Source: Metridium senile
Lineage: Eukaryota > Cnidaria > Anthozoa > Actiniaria > Metridiidae
Direction of reading: 5' to 3'
Assembly: GCA_949775045.1 (NCBI GenBank)
Contig: OX459098.1
Location: 822,001-886,000, forward strand
Length of the DNA stretch: 64,000 bases
Below the pieces are notes generated by a model, which saw only the letters and a list, made by a program, of their open reading frames with translations, did not search any database and was not told where the DNA came from. Positions within the stretch are counted from its first letter, which is position 1. Every line of letters begins with the position of its first letter. Positions 31,851 to 42,106 of the stretch are shown here, one piece after another. Made by a program: the position numbers and the translations under genes.

Positions 31851-33577
31851 AGGGTGTCGGGAAAACACGGATACGGACCGTCCGTCTGCGGACCAACGGA
31901 CCAACGGACCAACGGACCGACGGACCATTTGGGAAAACGCGGACCAAAAAATAAATAAAACGCGGACCAAAAAAAAATAAAACGCGGACCAAAAAAAAAT
32001 AAAACGCGGACCAAAAAATAAATAAAACGCGGACCAAAAAAAAAAAAATAATAATAATAATAATAATAAAAAAAGATAAAAAAAATAAAAAAAAAAGATA
32101 GAAAAAAATAAAAACAAAATAAAAATGAAAACAAAAATGAAAATGAAAAAGTAGATAAAACGGTAAAAAAACTTGCAAATACTTATAAAATGTTTCTTTA
32201 CCCGAAAAAAACCCTCAACAATTCAGAAGATTTAACCTATTAGTGAGTGTCCTATTAGTGTGTTTCTCGATGCGACTCGAGGAATCGGGATACTCAAATT
32301 ATACTGAGAAACTTTTTCTGAGATTTTGTTTTCTTAAACTGCAACAATCGAAACGACAAGAACACACACACACACACTTTTATAGAAAAGAACAAACAAT
32401 TACAACATGTAAACATACAAACATACAAACATATTTTTTATTTTTTTTATTTTATTTTATTTTTATTTTTTTTTATATTAAGTATCGAAAACTTTTAAAC
32501 ATATTTATATATACTTACACATACATTTCCTAGAGGAAACATAAGCACTTAAGAGTTACATATATATTTTATATAAAAAGTGTGGCATTTACTACTAAAG
32601 TTAAGTTACCATCAAATATTTACATACTTTGTTTGACTTTGATAAAAAGTATTTATTAAAACCCAATGTATAAATAGTTTGACTTATCTGTTTGCAGTTA
32701 CTTTACATTTATCAGTTGTGTCATCAAAAGCTTTTATAAACAGAACTTGTTGACCTCCCACCTTGAAATGGCTTTGAATCTCAGGCTACGAATCTCAGGC
32801 CAGCTTCACTTTGGGCAATAAATGGGCTACTATAATGTTCGCTTGTTAAAATCCATTGATCTCAGCATTATGAATGTGTTATCAAATTCGTTGAGTAATC
32901 AATATTCAATCGATCAACATTCTTATTTTAAGACTTATTATTACGTATTTGGTGTGTTAGAAATTGTATTGATCGGTACTGAGAGAATGACGTGCGTGTC
33001 TTATCAAGTGATGACTGACATTCGACATCACGAGTTGATTCGTACTCTGTTCTTGTCGTTTCGATTGTTGCAGTTTAAGAAAACAAAATCTCAGAAAAAG
33101 TTTCTCAGTATAATTCGAGTATCCCGATTCCTCGAGTCGCATCGAGAAACACACTAATAGGACACTCACTAATAGGTTAAATCTTCTGAATTGTTGAGGG
33201 TTTTTTTCGGGTAAAGAAACATTTTATAAGTATTTGCAAGTTTTTTTACCGTTTTATCTACTTTTTCATTTTCATTTTTGTTTTCATTTGTATTTTTGTT
33301 TTCATTTTTTTCTATCTTTTTTTTTATTTTTTTTTTATCTTTTTTTTTTATTATTATTATTATTATCTTTTTTTTTTTGGTCCGCGTTTATTTATTTTTT
33401 TGGTCCGCGTTTTTTTTTTTTTGGTCCGCGTTTTTTTTTTTTTTGGTCCGCGTTTTATTTATTTTTTGGTCCGCGTTTTATTTATTTTTTGGTCCGCGTT
33501 TTCCCAAATGGTCCGTCGGTCCGTTGGTCCGTTGGTCCGCAGACGGACGGTCCGTATCCGTGTTTTCCCGACACCCT
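31851..33577. mobile_element. 1.73 kb foldback transposon with ~515 bp inverted arms and 8-bp target duplication
   Basis: Left arm 31851-32364 begins AGGGTGTCGGGAAAACACGG; right arm 33049-33577 is its mirror, ending CCGTGTTTTCCCGACACCCT. The element is flanked by a perfect 8-bp repeat ATACGTTT (31843-31850 and 33578-33585). Both arms contain a subterminal tandem array of AAAACGCGGACCAAAAAAT-type units. The central 680 bp carry no transposase-like frame. An 8-bp duplication suggests mobilisation by a hAT- or P-like transposase. Confidence 0.9.
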
Positions 33578-33689
33578 ATACGTTTAGGCTAATATTTCTA
33601 ATTTGTTTACTAAGGAAGCAAAATAATGTTATACAAATATACATGTTTTCCTTTTATTATTTATATATATGTAGTTTTAGGCATCCTGT

Positions 33690-33935
33690 AAACCACGGAC
33701 TGGACTGGACCCAGAAAACACGGACTGGACTGAGTCCGTGTTTTACAAATCGTTGTAAAACACGGACTGAGTCCGTGTTTTACAACGATTTGTAAAACAC
33801 GGACTGATTATCAGATTATCAGATTAGTAATATGAACTACTGAGTCCGTGTTTTACAAATCGTTGTAAAACACGGACTCAGTCCGTGTTTTACAACGATT
33901 TGTAAAACACGGACTGACACATAAATAACATTATC
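33690..33935. repeat. cluster of perfect palindromes on CAGTCCGTGTTTTACAA
   Basis: At least four alternating copies of AGTCCGTGTTTTACAA.. and its complement ..TTGTAAAACACGGACT, joined through an AATCGTTG/CAACGATT centre. Blocks at 33738-33806 and 33841-33916 can each fold into cruciforms. They follow the foldback element by about 110 bp and share ACACGGA with its terminus. Confidence 0.88.
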
Positions 33936-33939
33936 AGAT

Positions 33940-34520
33940 TAGTAACATGATAGAGTCACGTACACATAACGCAACGTAACGCAAGGATTACAGGTTAAAA
34001 CTACCGCTCACGGTAACAAAATTAATTAATAATATTTGACAAAAATATTTATAAAAATATAATCGTTCGGCTTGTCACACATTGACCTCAAGTGATGCGA
34101 GAGTGTCACACAAAGGCAAATATATGATTTTCGAGGAAATTCAAATGATAAAATTCGTGCAATAAGCGTTTTTTTAAATAGAGTTGACTTCTTGATCAAC
34201 ACAGTAAGACATTCCCACCTAATAAATACAATACTGAACAACTACAACAAGCGTTTTTTTTTTGGATTAGAAATAGATCACAATAAAGTATAATATTCGT
34301 TATACACATTGCTTTACATTTAAGATTCATCTTGAAGCTTCTAGTAACAATCAATCGTTTGTTTAAATAATAGAGGGTAATCGGACTCTATTGTTAGGGT
34401 AGAGGGATATATTCTGTGTGTTTGTAGGTGATTTGTGATATGAGCTCCTCCACCTCCTCCACCCCCTCCCCTCCCCGTCCCCAATTCCCCAAGAGCCGGC
34501 CACGCAGGCTAAGGCATGAT
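33940..34520. other. spacer, no gene
   Basis: AT-rich DNA; a 71-codon minus ORF (34026-34241) has no family resemblance I can see. Confidence 0.4.
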
Positions 34521-34524
34521 CGAC

Positions 34525-34765
34525 CGGGATGGTGTAGACTTGAGAAAGACTGGTGGTGTTGATGTCTGACGTTTCGACAACCTGAGCGGAAGTCATCTTC
34601 AGAGTAAAGAAACAGCGGAGTTATGTATATGACTATTTTTCTTTTCGTTTCTATACTCTGAGGACGACTTCCGCCCAGGTTGTCGAAACATCCCGGGGGG
34701 AGGGGGGGGGGGCACTCCCTTAGAAAATGGATAGAGGTGCTCCCCTCCCCCTCCCCCCGTGTTCC
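34525..34765. repeat. family E repeat plus partial family A MITE
   Basis: Contains GTCTGACGTTTCGACAACCT, GAGCGGAAGTCATCTTCAGA and, mirrored 90 bp on, CGACTTCCGCCCAGGTTGTC. The G-run plus GCACTCCCTTAGAAAATGG at 34690-34735 matches a family A terminus. Confidence 0.7.
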
Positions 34766-34814
34766 TCTCCCATCACAGGAAGCCCGCCACAGCAAGCCCG
34801 CCTTTAGAGATTTA

Positions 34815-34880
34815 AACCATGTGGACTGCGTCAGTTTCCCACAATTGGAGTAAAAATGTACGATAACTAGCGGTTCAAAT
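34815..34880 (-). repeat. family B 73 bp repeat, single degenerate copy
   Basis: ATGTGGACTGCGTCAG followed by GGAGTAAAAATGTACGATAA and CTAGCGGTTCAAATTAGT. Confidence 0.8.
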
Positions 34881-35136
34881 TAGTGGTTTATGGTTCGTAT
34901 GATATATATTATATACATAATGATGATGATAGTAATGATCATCATCATAGTGTTAAAAATAAATACAGAAATAAAACTAGTGATAAGCATGAAATTATGT
35001 TAGGTATGGTCTTCCTGTGTAATTGGAAGTGGGTGAGCTTGGCACTACTCCAAGAGAGGAAGTATCGATCCATCAAAAATAATTGCCATCATATTCTGCT
35101 GCATTAAACTAAACATTCCACCACTACTCGCCAATT

Positions 35137-35718
35137 ATGACGACCAGAGAAGTAGTCGAAAAGAGAGTCGAAACAAAGGTCAAAACCACTGCTAAAGAGG
35201 AAGTTCATCGGGAAGTTGAAAGCCGTGTTTACGAGGTCCGTTGTGGTTGCTGCGACTTGCTCTGGCCCTTCACCACAATTGAAGGCTGGTTCAAAGTCTT
35301 GCAATTCATTACATCGTTCCTCTGCTTCGTCCTGCTGTCGAGCTACCATGAAAGCGGCCGCCCTTTTTTCGAGTTCTTGATATTTGTCGGCACAACTGCA
35401 TGGATTTTCGTCATATTGCACATAGTTTTGAAGATGACTCACATCTACGAGAAGCTGCCATATGTGCTGATTCAACCATTAGTCACTTTTGTTCTGCTTG
35501 GCGTTGGGATTCTCTCGTTTTTGATTGCTTCCTCCGTGGCTCTCGGCTACGCTTATAGTAGGGGAATCATCCTGGCTTCTGCTGCTTGCGGCTATATAAC
35601 AATGTTTTTATTTGTTGGTGAGCTGATATGGAGGTTCTTACTTTACAGACGAGGCACAACTACGACTAGACAAACGATCAGAACTGAAAATGTCAGAACG
35701 GAGGAGTTTGCATATTAA
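35137..35718 (+). CDS. MARVEL-like four-helix membrane protein, copy 2
   Basis: Intronless, 193 aa, about 40-45% similar by eye to the 30976 gene and collinear with it. It has a charged N-terminal stretch (KRVETKVKTTAKEEVHREVE), the shared RCGCCDLLWPFTTIEGWFK cysteine motif (Cys36/38/39) and four hydrophobic segments (about 50-67, 78-99, 110-136, 143-166). LIASSVALGYAY parallels LIASSVVLAYAR of copy 1, and the motif AACGYI.MFLF is identical. A short tail ends EEFAY. The tandem arrangement points to local duplication. A broken copy of this gene is at 37779-38198. Confidence 0.8.
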   Translation: MTTREVVEKRVETKVKTTAKEEVHREVESRVYEVRCGCCDLLWPFTTIEGWFKVLQFITSFLCFVLLSSYHESGRPFFEFLIFVGTTAWIFVILHIVLKMTHIYEKLPYVLIQPLVTFVLLGVGILSFLIASSVALGYAYSRGIILASAACGYITMFLFVGELIWRFLLYRRGTTTTRQTIRTENVRTEEFAY

Positions 35719-35871
35719 AAACTCCAACTTGAGACAGCTATTTCCTATAATTAATAGCTGCAAACTTTTTCAGTGGTTCTGAGTGGATAGTTAGAGTAAA
35801 TTTGTATGATAACTCCTGGCTAAACTAGTGTGAACTGTGTCATGATCACTTAAAATAAAAGGTAGTGGTTG

Positions 35872-36064
35872 AGTGGAGGTCATCTGCGATTTTTATTACT
35901 TGACAAAAAGTATTGACGTTTCGGCTGTCTTACACAGCGACCATCATCAGACTGAATAATGATTGTAAATCATAGAATAATGATGATGGTCGCTGTGTAA
36001 GCCGGCCAAAACGTCAATACTTTTTGTCAAGTAATAAAAATCTCAGATGATCTCCACTCAACCA
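35872..36064. mobile_element. hairpin MITE with ~75 bp arms
   Basis: GGTTGAGTGGAGGTCATCTG at the left mirrors CAGATGATCTCCACTCAACC at the right. Inner arms include TTTTTATTACTTGACAAAAA/TTTTTGTCAAGTAATAAAAA and TACACAGCGACCATCATCA/TGATGATGGTCGCTGTGTA. The loop is about 45 bp. Confidence 0.9.
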
Positions 36065-36094
36065 CAATGTTTACTCATGAGTTCAAACCTTTCT

Positions 36095-36480
36095 CATAAA
36101 AGGTAGTGTTACTTACTGATGTTGTGGGCATTCATCCCTCATCAGAGTAAAATAGAAACGTATACCTCATATTAAAGATATTTTTGATGTTAATCCTTCG
36201 TCGTAGTGAAATGGTAACTTATAGGTGAGCGTAGTGTTTACAAGTGTTGATATTGTGATGCTTTTAATTTTCTTTTTTCTGATAACAATGGTTGGTTGGC
36301 AAAACCATCTATGTCACTGTACGCCCACCAATACACCATATAAAAGGGAGTGACGTTTAGGACGTTAATCCTTTGCTGGAGTAAAAATGGTAACTTATAC
36401 ACTGTATAAAAGAGAGTGTTACTTACTGATGTTTTGGATGTTAATGCTTTGTCAAATAGCTGTCATTACAGATGTATGCA
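36095..36480. repeat. family H repeats
   Basis: Degenerate tandem units with TTACTTACTGATGTT, GAGTAAAAATGGTAACTTAT and ACTGTATAAAAGAGAGTGTT, as at 25475-25745. Confidence 0.8.
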
Positions 36481-36744
36481 AATGATTTTTAACAATGGAT
36501 TCATGTTGAGGCTTCCTGGTCAAGTTCCTGCTCTAGAAGGCTGCTCCTCTATGTACAGAACACATACAAAGTAATTCAATAGAAACAACAAAAGGCTCCA
36601 AGTTAAACAAAGCTAACAAAGCTAACAAAGAATACAATAGATTTCCAGTAAACGGCAAAAGAGCCCTCAAAAGTGTGACTTGAATCCATTTGAAAACATT
36701 TCTATTTAACTGTAAAAACAGCCATTGACCACATGTATCAGAGG

Positions 36745-37205
36745 CTAGTCAGTCCAGAACAATAGTTATTCAAATTGGTCACCATATTTCAATTCAGTGT
36801 ACATGAATGAGAGGCAAGTCAGTCAAGAACAATAGTTATTCAAATTGGTCACCATATTTCAATTCAGTGTACATGAATGAGAGGCTAGTCAGTCAAGAAC
36901 AATAGTTATTCAAATTGGTCACCTTATTTTGGTTCAGTGTACATGTTATTCAAATTGGTTGCTATATTTTGGTTCAGTGTACATGTACGAGAGGCTAGTC
37001 AGTCAAGAACAATAGTTATTCAAATTGGTCACCATATTTCAATTCAGTGTACATGAATGAGAGGCTAGTCAGTCAAGAACAATAGTTATTCAAATTGGTC
37101 ACCTTATTTTGGTTCAGTGTACATGTTATTCAAATTGGTCGCCATATTTTGGTTCAGTGTACATGTACGAGAGGCTAGTCAGTCAAGAACAATAGTTATT
37201 CAAAT
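36745..37205. repeat. ~70-110 bp tandem array built on the family G terminus
   Basis: Five to six units of GAGGCTAGTCAGTCAAGAAC, AATAGTTATTCAAATTGGTC and ACCATATTTCAATTCAGTGT plus ACATGAATG. Some units carry an extra partial copy (ATGTTATTCAAATTGG). AGTCAAGAACAATAGTTATT is the TIR of the hairpins at 19125 and 48395, so one MITE end appears to have become a minisatellite. Confidence 0.9.
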
Positions 37206-37778
37206 TGATCAAAAAACAATTTTAATTATCTAACTTTTATTGATTTACACAATAATTCTTTAAGTCAAATTAATGCTGTTAAAGATTGTGACTTAACGAA
37301 TTACTCATGAAATAAAACCTTTTTATTATAAATATTATAATTTAATTTACTGTGAAATAGTGGCATTTTGACCATTGATTAATTTTATAGTTGTAATGAA
37401 AATATTATTCTAAAAATCAGTTTGTTTATATGATTAAATAATAAAAAGAAAGTTTTAAAAGAAACTTTGTTGTCTATTTACATCAGAAAAGAAATGTTTT
37501 ATGATAATGCCCTTCTTATTGAATCTTAGCCACAATAATCTCCCCACTTAGCCGCTTTTCTTGTCAGGCAATGCTTCTTTCCTCAACACAGAGAAGAAGA
37601 GAGAATCTTTTTGCGATGACACTTACAGCTGCGTAGCAGATCACAGCCTCAATAGCATGTAATATATTCTTGAACTTACGAATGAACACAAAATTGAAGC
37701 ATTGTAAATTGCTGTGAGTGTAGTTGAATTCTAAAGAATACTGATTACACGCTATCGAGGTTGATGGATGAGAACTCA
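37206..37778. other. AT-rich spacer, no gene
   Basis: No coding segment or repeat structure that I can support. Confidence 0.4.
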
Positions 37779-38198
37779 TTAAAGAGAGTTGAGACAAAGG
37801 TCAAAACCACTGCTAAAGAGGAAGTTCATTGGGAAGTTGAAAGCCGTGTTTATGAGGGGTCCCGCTTAGGGTGTTGATGAACAAGAATGCCCACCAGCTG
37901 AGTTTTGTGATCCCTTTTAGGATATAAGATCAACAAAAATGCTTCTTTTCAGATGTTGATTTTTATTTTAATCCCCTTTCTGGTCCCTGTTAGGGGTGAA
38001 ATTTCATCACTGCCACGCCCATCATTTCAAAATACAGGCCCCTTTTAGGTGTCATTTTCAGAATTTTCTGCGAGCATCCCCACCCTCTTTCAATAGGGAG
38101 TCCCCCCAGCATCCGTTGCGGTTGCTGCAACTTGCTCTTCACCACAAAGTTCAAAGTCTTGCAATTCATTACATTGTTCCTCTGCTTCGTCTTGTTAT
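37779..38198 (+). pseudogene. truncated copy of MARVEL gene 2, split by a MITE
   Basis: 37779-37856 matches the 5' coding part of the 35137 gene nearly base for base (AAAACCACTGCTAAAGAGGA, GAAGTTGAAAGCCGTGTTTA). It breaks at GAG, and a family A MITE occupies 37857-38109. The match then resumes at 38110 with CCGTTGCGGTTGCTGCAACT and, after a roughly 21 bp internal deletion, TTCAAAGTCTTGCAATTCAT to about 38198. The rest of the gene is absent. Interrupted, truncated and without a start codon, it is a dead duplicate. Confidence 0.88.
37857..38109. mobile_element. family A MITE inside a pseudogene
   Basis: Shares TGTTGATGAACAAGAATGCC-type text, AAATTTCATCACTGCCACGC and the GGGAGTCCCCCC terminus with the element at 3468-3768 (inverse orientation). 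The left terminus is degraded (GGTCCCGCTTAGGG). Confidence 0.78.
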
Positions 38199-38646
38199 TA
38201 TAATCCTCACTATTTTGGTATATTTTATAATAAAAATAATCTTTATTGAATAACCAAGAAAAAGTTATTTACACCAAGTTGAATCTATGTTGAAAAGTCC
38301 AAAAGTATATTGAGAAATACTACCATTTCTAGTTAATAGAAGTTAATAAGTTAATAAGTTTATTACATACATAAATGAAAAGAGAAATTAATAAATCAGA
38401 ATAAATTTTGGTATTTTATCAATATGACTTAGGAATGAAAAAAGTTAAAAGATGCAACTTTTACAATAAATGAATGAATGAATGAATGAAATAACACTTT
38501 TGACGTCACAAAAGACCAAATTACCTCATTGACCCCACCCTATTAACTCCCATCACCCCCACCCTCTGGAAAGTTTTGACCGCGCGCCATTTTAATAGGA
38601 AGGTTTATACGGTATATCGTCGTTGCTGTAGGAAACTGTTATTAAG

Positions 38647-39177
38647 ATGGCTCCTCTTAACGAAAACGAACAACACGAAAACAGATTCATCAAAATAACC
38701 TTTGATTGGATTCGTACTCCTCTTGGAATGTTGCTTATTGGAGAGCTCGTGATGTCGTTCCTTTGTGGTTGTTGCGAAGCTTCTCTGTCCACTTGGTATG
38801 GTTCAGGTTGTGCTGGGAAGATCGCCTTTCTCGGCACCGTAACGTGGACGGCCTTTCTTAACATCCTTATCGATATGATTATTAAAATATTGGGTCTTTG
38901 GGAGCGACTGCTGTGGATTTTTCGCCATCCTTTGGTCCATTTAGCTCTCTGTGGTTTGGCAATTTTTGGGTATCTGCTGAGCTCAGCTCTAGTTGCCTCG
39001 TGCAGTAGCTCTGCCTACGTATTCAATAGCGGTGCTGCTGTCGCTGCCTCGATTTTTGGCTTCGTTTGCCTTGGCCTGTTCGCTTGCGAAGCTTTTCTTC
39101 ACTTTAAGAGATACAGAAATATGCAATCCGAGGGAAGACATCAAACAGAGGAAGAAGTAAAGGCAGATGTCATTTAA
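38647..39177 (+). CDS. MARVEL-like four-helix membrane protein, divergent copy 3
   Basis: Intronless, 176 aa, start ATG at 38647 (AAGATGG context). The N-terminal 22 residues are hydrophilic. Four hydrophobic segments follow at about 27-45 (PLGMLLIGELVMSFLCGCC), 60-82 (AFLGTVTWTAFLNILIDMII), 96-118 (HLALCGLAIFGYLLSSALVA) and 125-150 (VAASIFGFVCLGLFACEAFL), then a charged tail. The RTPLGML.I.E start of helix 1 and the L(V/I)..LLSS.LV segment in helix 3 resemble MAL/plasmolipin/CKLF proteins. The CGCC cluster has shifted into the end of helix 1. It is more distant from the other two copies than they are from each other, but shares gene structure, order and strand. Confidence 0.72.
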   Translation: MAPLNENEQHENRFIKITFDWIRTPLGMLLIGELVMSFLCGCCEASLSTWYGSGCAGKIAFLGTVTWTAFLNILIDMIIKILGLWERLLWIFRHPLVHLALCGLAIFGYLLSSALVASCSSSAYVFNSGAAVAASIFGFVCLGLFACEAFLHFKRYRNMQSEGRHQTEEEVKADVI

Positions 39178-39362
39178 AGATGAAGTATGAAAGAAAGCAA
39201 CTGTAAACGCCGTACGCCTATGAACATAGAACTTGAGTATATGAATTTATAAACTTTCGATAAAACTTTCATTCCTTGGATATTTTGGGCCTTTTCAAGA
39301 CGACATTTAGAACTGAATGAGATAGTTTAAATAAAAACATTAATTCCCACTGTATTAAACTG
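39178..39362. other. 3'UTR of MARVEL gene 3 and spacer
   Basis: No coding signal. AATAAA at about 39330 (AAATAAAAACATT) is a possible polyadenylation signal. Confidence 0.4.
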
Positions 39363-40852
39363 ACTGTACCAATCGATAATCAATAATCGATATTAATTGA
39401 TTGATTAATATCTGAATCGATATTCTAAAAATGTTTAAGTATCAATCAGAGGAGGTTGAGCAATCATCGCAGTGCATCATGGGTCAAAATTTAAATTTAT
39501 TCAGTCGAGGTCCAACCGTCGTGATGAGAAGAGCTCCGATTAAACTTTCCAAGTCAAAATAAAACGATATTTTTGCGATGAGAGAGAGTAGTTGCATTGT
39601 GCTTCCAAATCTAAGAACTATCCTTATATTACATAGGTTGATTTAATTCCTTCATTTAACAAGCTGTGAGCTTTTTAGGTCACTGAATTGATGTACTTTG
39701 TGACACGGCGATAACTGCTAAAATTCACCATTCTCAAGACCTCCTTGAATGGCCCCAAAAACCTAAGAAAACCACACATAAACCTTCCTAAACTCATAAT
39801 CTCTTATTTTCGAAAAAGTAATTTATTACTAACTAAAGAAAAGATTTCAAACAGGACAACTTTGAACGTTATCCATCAGTTGAACTTCGAACGAGCCGCC
39901 GTTAAATAACACAGGAAGCCCAAAACCACAGATTTCTAGAAAGCGCCGTGACATGACTGAATATCTTCAGGACCTTCAGGGAATCCGAAAACTTTAATGT
40001 ATGCTCTTAAAATCTTCCAATTAGATAAATATATTCTTTGAAGCCTTAGTGAAAAAAGTCTAGCCCAAAATAATACATGTTTGAATATTTAGATAGGCGA
40101 AGAGATCGCGTAACGCAATGTGTGCAGCGCCATAACAAAAATTGTTTATTCCTTCTTTGAAAGCGTATATCTTGAAAACGGTAGAAGATTCGATCGGGTT
40201 CGATCGACGTTTTTTCTTCAATTATTTATCATCTTTAATTTGATGTGTGTTTGATTTAATAACTTTGTTACTGAAGTGCACACGAACAGTTCTTTTGTCT
40301 GTATGTTTTGTTGTTCGTTTGTGTCTCTTCAATTTGCATAACACTGAGTTAGATTGGCGAATTAAACATGAATTGATTACTTATCTGGTTTCAGCCTCCA
40401 TAGACTAAGAGTTTGGTTTCTGATTACATGTTTGATCTTTTAATTTTTAAAAAATTTTAAATTTTGAACCGATTTATGAGTCGTTCTTCTTGTATACTTG
40501 AAAAATACTTTCTCGAAATAAGTGCTCCATCACCGCGAAATTTAGCGCGTTCTGATTGGCCGAAATAAACCACGTGTAGCTTGCACAACCTCCTCTGAGT
40601 ATCAATAATCATTGACTTCTATTGATTTTCATCGATAGTTTTGATTATATGATGATAATCATCGCTTGCATGGTTTGCGAGTATCGATTTGATTCCAATG
40701 ACAATCCATAAATCTTACTGGTGAGAAAAATTCTTGCCTTCGCAAGCAGGGAATTTATTATATTAATCAAATGATTATTATCGAATAATAGTGACTTATT
40801 CAATTAGTTTACGATGATCGATTATTATCAATTGGTAGGGTCGGTACTGTTT
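39363..40852. mobile_element. outer element with ACCAATCGATAATCAATAAT-type ends, interrupted by a second transposon
   Basis: The left end GTACCAATCGATAATCAATA plus ATCGAT resembles, inverted, the right end ATCGATTATTATCAATTGGT plus AGGGTCGGTACTG. Removing the insertion at 39447-40597 leaves a roughly 340 bp ATCGAT-rich element, probably a degraded hairpin MITE. Confidence 0.6.
39447..40597. mobile_element. 1151 bp non-autonomous DNA transposon with 9-bp target duplication
   Basis: Ends CAGAGGAGGTTGAGCAA and TTGCACAACCTCCTCTG are inverted with 16 of 17 matches. It is flanked by perfect AGTATCAAT repeats (39438-39446 and 40598-40606). The interior has no long open frame, so it is non-autonomous. 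TIRs starting CAG with 8-9 bp duplications suggest a hAT- or Mutator-like origin. Confidence 0.87.
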
Positions 40853-40859
40853 GTAGAAT

Positions 40860-41765
40860 AACTTTAGAAAAAGCCGAAGATCAAAGGAGCAAAATAACTA
40901 ACAAAATAACTATTTTTCTCAGTGTAAGTGTGATGTGCTGAAAAACACAATCTCTATAGATTTAAAAAACAGGATTAAATCCTCTATAATGGTTTATATT
41001 AACAGACTAATCTAAAAAGGTTTTGATTAAAGAATTAGTTCACTGAACAGAGTATTAAAAGGGCACTTGGACCAACAACAATTGAAATTGAAAATAAATT
41101 GGAAAGCGATATTGTATACATGAAAATATTTGTAATATATAAAGCCAACTAAAATCCATCAAAAATTGTGCTTTTTAAACTTATTAACCTAAAGAAATTT
41201 TGTTTCGAAATCTCAAAAAACAATAGAGTGAAGTAATTACTGACGTCAGTTACTTCAAATTTAAACGCTAACAACTTTTATGTTTTTATGTATATCATTT
41301 TTGGATGTAAGTAAAATATTGTTTCATGATAATCATTGTGTCCATATAGATAGGTTTGAGTATATAAGTTTCAATTCATTTTAAATTTTCATTGATTTTG
41401 GTCCAAGTCCCCCTTCGATATACACTTGTAGCCCCTTGAAACTTGTAAGTATAAAAATAACTGTAATTGCATGTTATTCAACTGGTCAATTTCATTTAGA
41501 CTTGGCAATATAAACAGCAAATCAAGAAAACTTTGGATAATTTTTGTTTGTTTATCAGTCAAGGCCTTGCTCACTTCTAATACCACTTCTTTTTGCCCAA
41601 CCAACCATAATGTTTATAAATCAGGATTAAAATGGAAAAAAAAAATACCTTGGTAACAGATAACAATATCAAGAATCTTATATTTTTCGGCCATTGCTTC
41701 GTGTACCGTTTTTTTTTGGACAAAAAAAAACATGAGTTTTATGCTTTCTGCCAATTTTAATTTGT
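40860..41765. other. spacer, no gene
   Basis: AT-rich; the 60-70 codon open frames around 41400-41650 overlap on both strands and show no family resemblance. Confidence 0.4.
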
Positions 41766-41769
41766 TTTG

Positions 41770-41872
41770 ATCCAGGAAGTGGCAATAGATAAACCCCCTA
41801 GCGCCGCAATTACGCCCTTATTTGCAATTGTGACACCCCCTGACAAATGCCTGGATCCGCCCCAGTTTAACA
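41770..41872. mobile_element. family D MITE fragment
   Basis: Ends in CTGGATCCGCCCC (41859-41871), the inverted terminus of the CAGGGGCGGATCC family. The interior has GACACCCCCTGACAAATG; the opposite end is not recognisable. Confidence 0.55.
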
Positions 41873-42106
41873 TGTAGAAAGAGTTACTCCTAGTTTCAGG
41901 GCTATATAATCACTTTCTTTTGGCTTTTGAATAAAACAGAGCTGCTCATGTTGTAAGCACTACATATAGACTATGACATCACATTTATTATCAACTTAGA
42001 GCTTATGCCTGGGTTCCCTGTGTAGACAACAGCGCAAAAGAGACTGGGAACCAAATCTAACAAACTCTTCAAAAACGTAGTTCATTTTCCTCACGAATGG
42101 TTCAAA

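Noticed and set aside
31827..33592. Phe/Leu/Tyr-rich ORFs that could look like membrane proteins
   Set aside because: They translate the A/T-rich CGCGGACCAAAAAA arrays of the foldback arms and appear as mirror images on both arms.
33940..34260. 71-codon minus ORF as a gene
   Set aside because: No recognisable motif, no supporting splice partners, AT-rich; could not be supported.
36745..37205. CRISPR-like array
   Set aside because: Units are directly adjacent, variable copies of one sequence without unique spacers, in an animal genome. It is a minisatellite.
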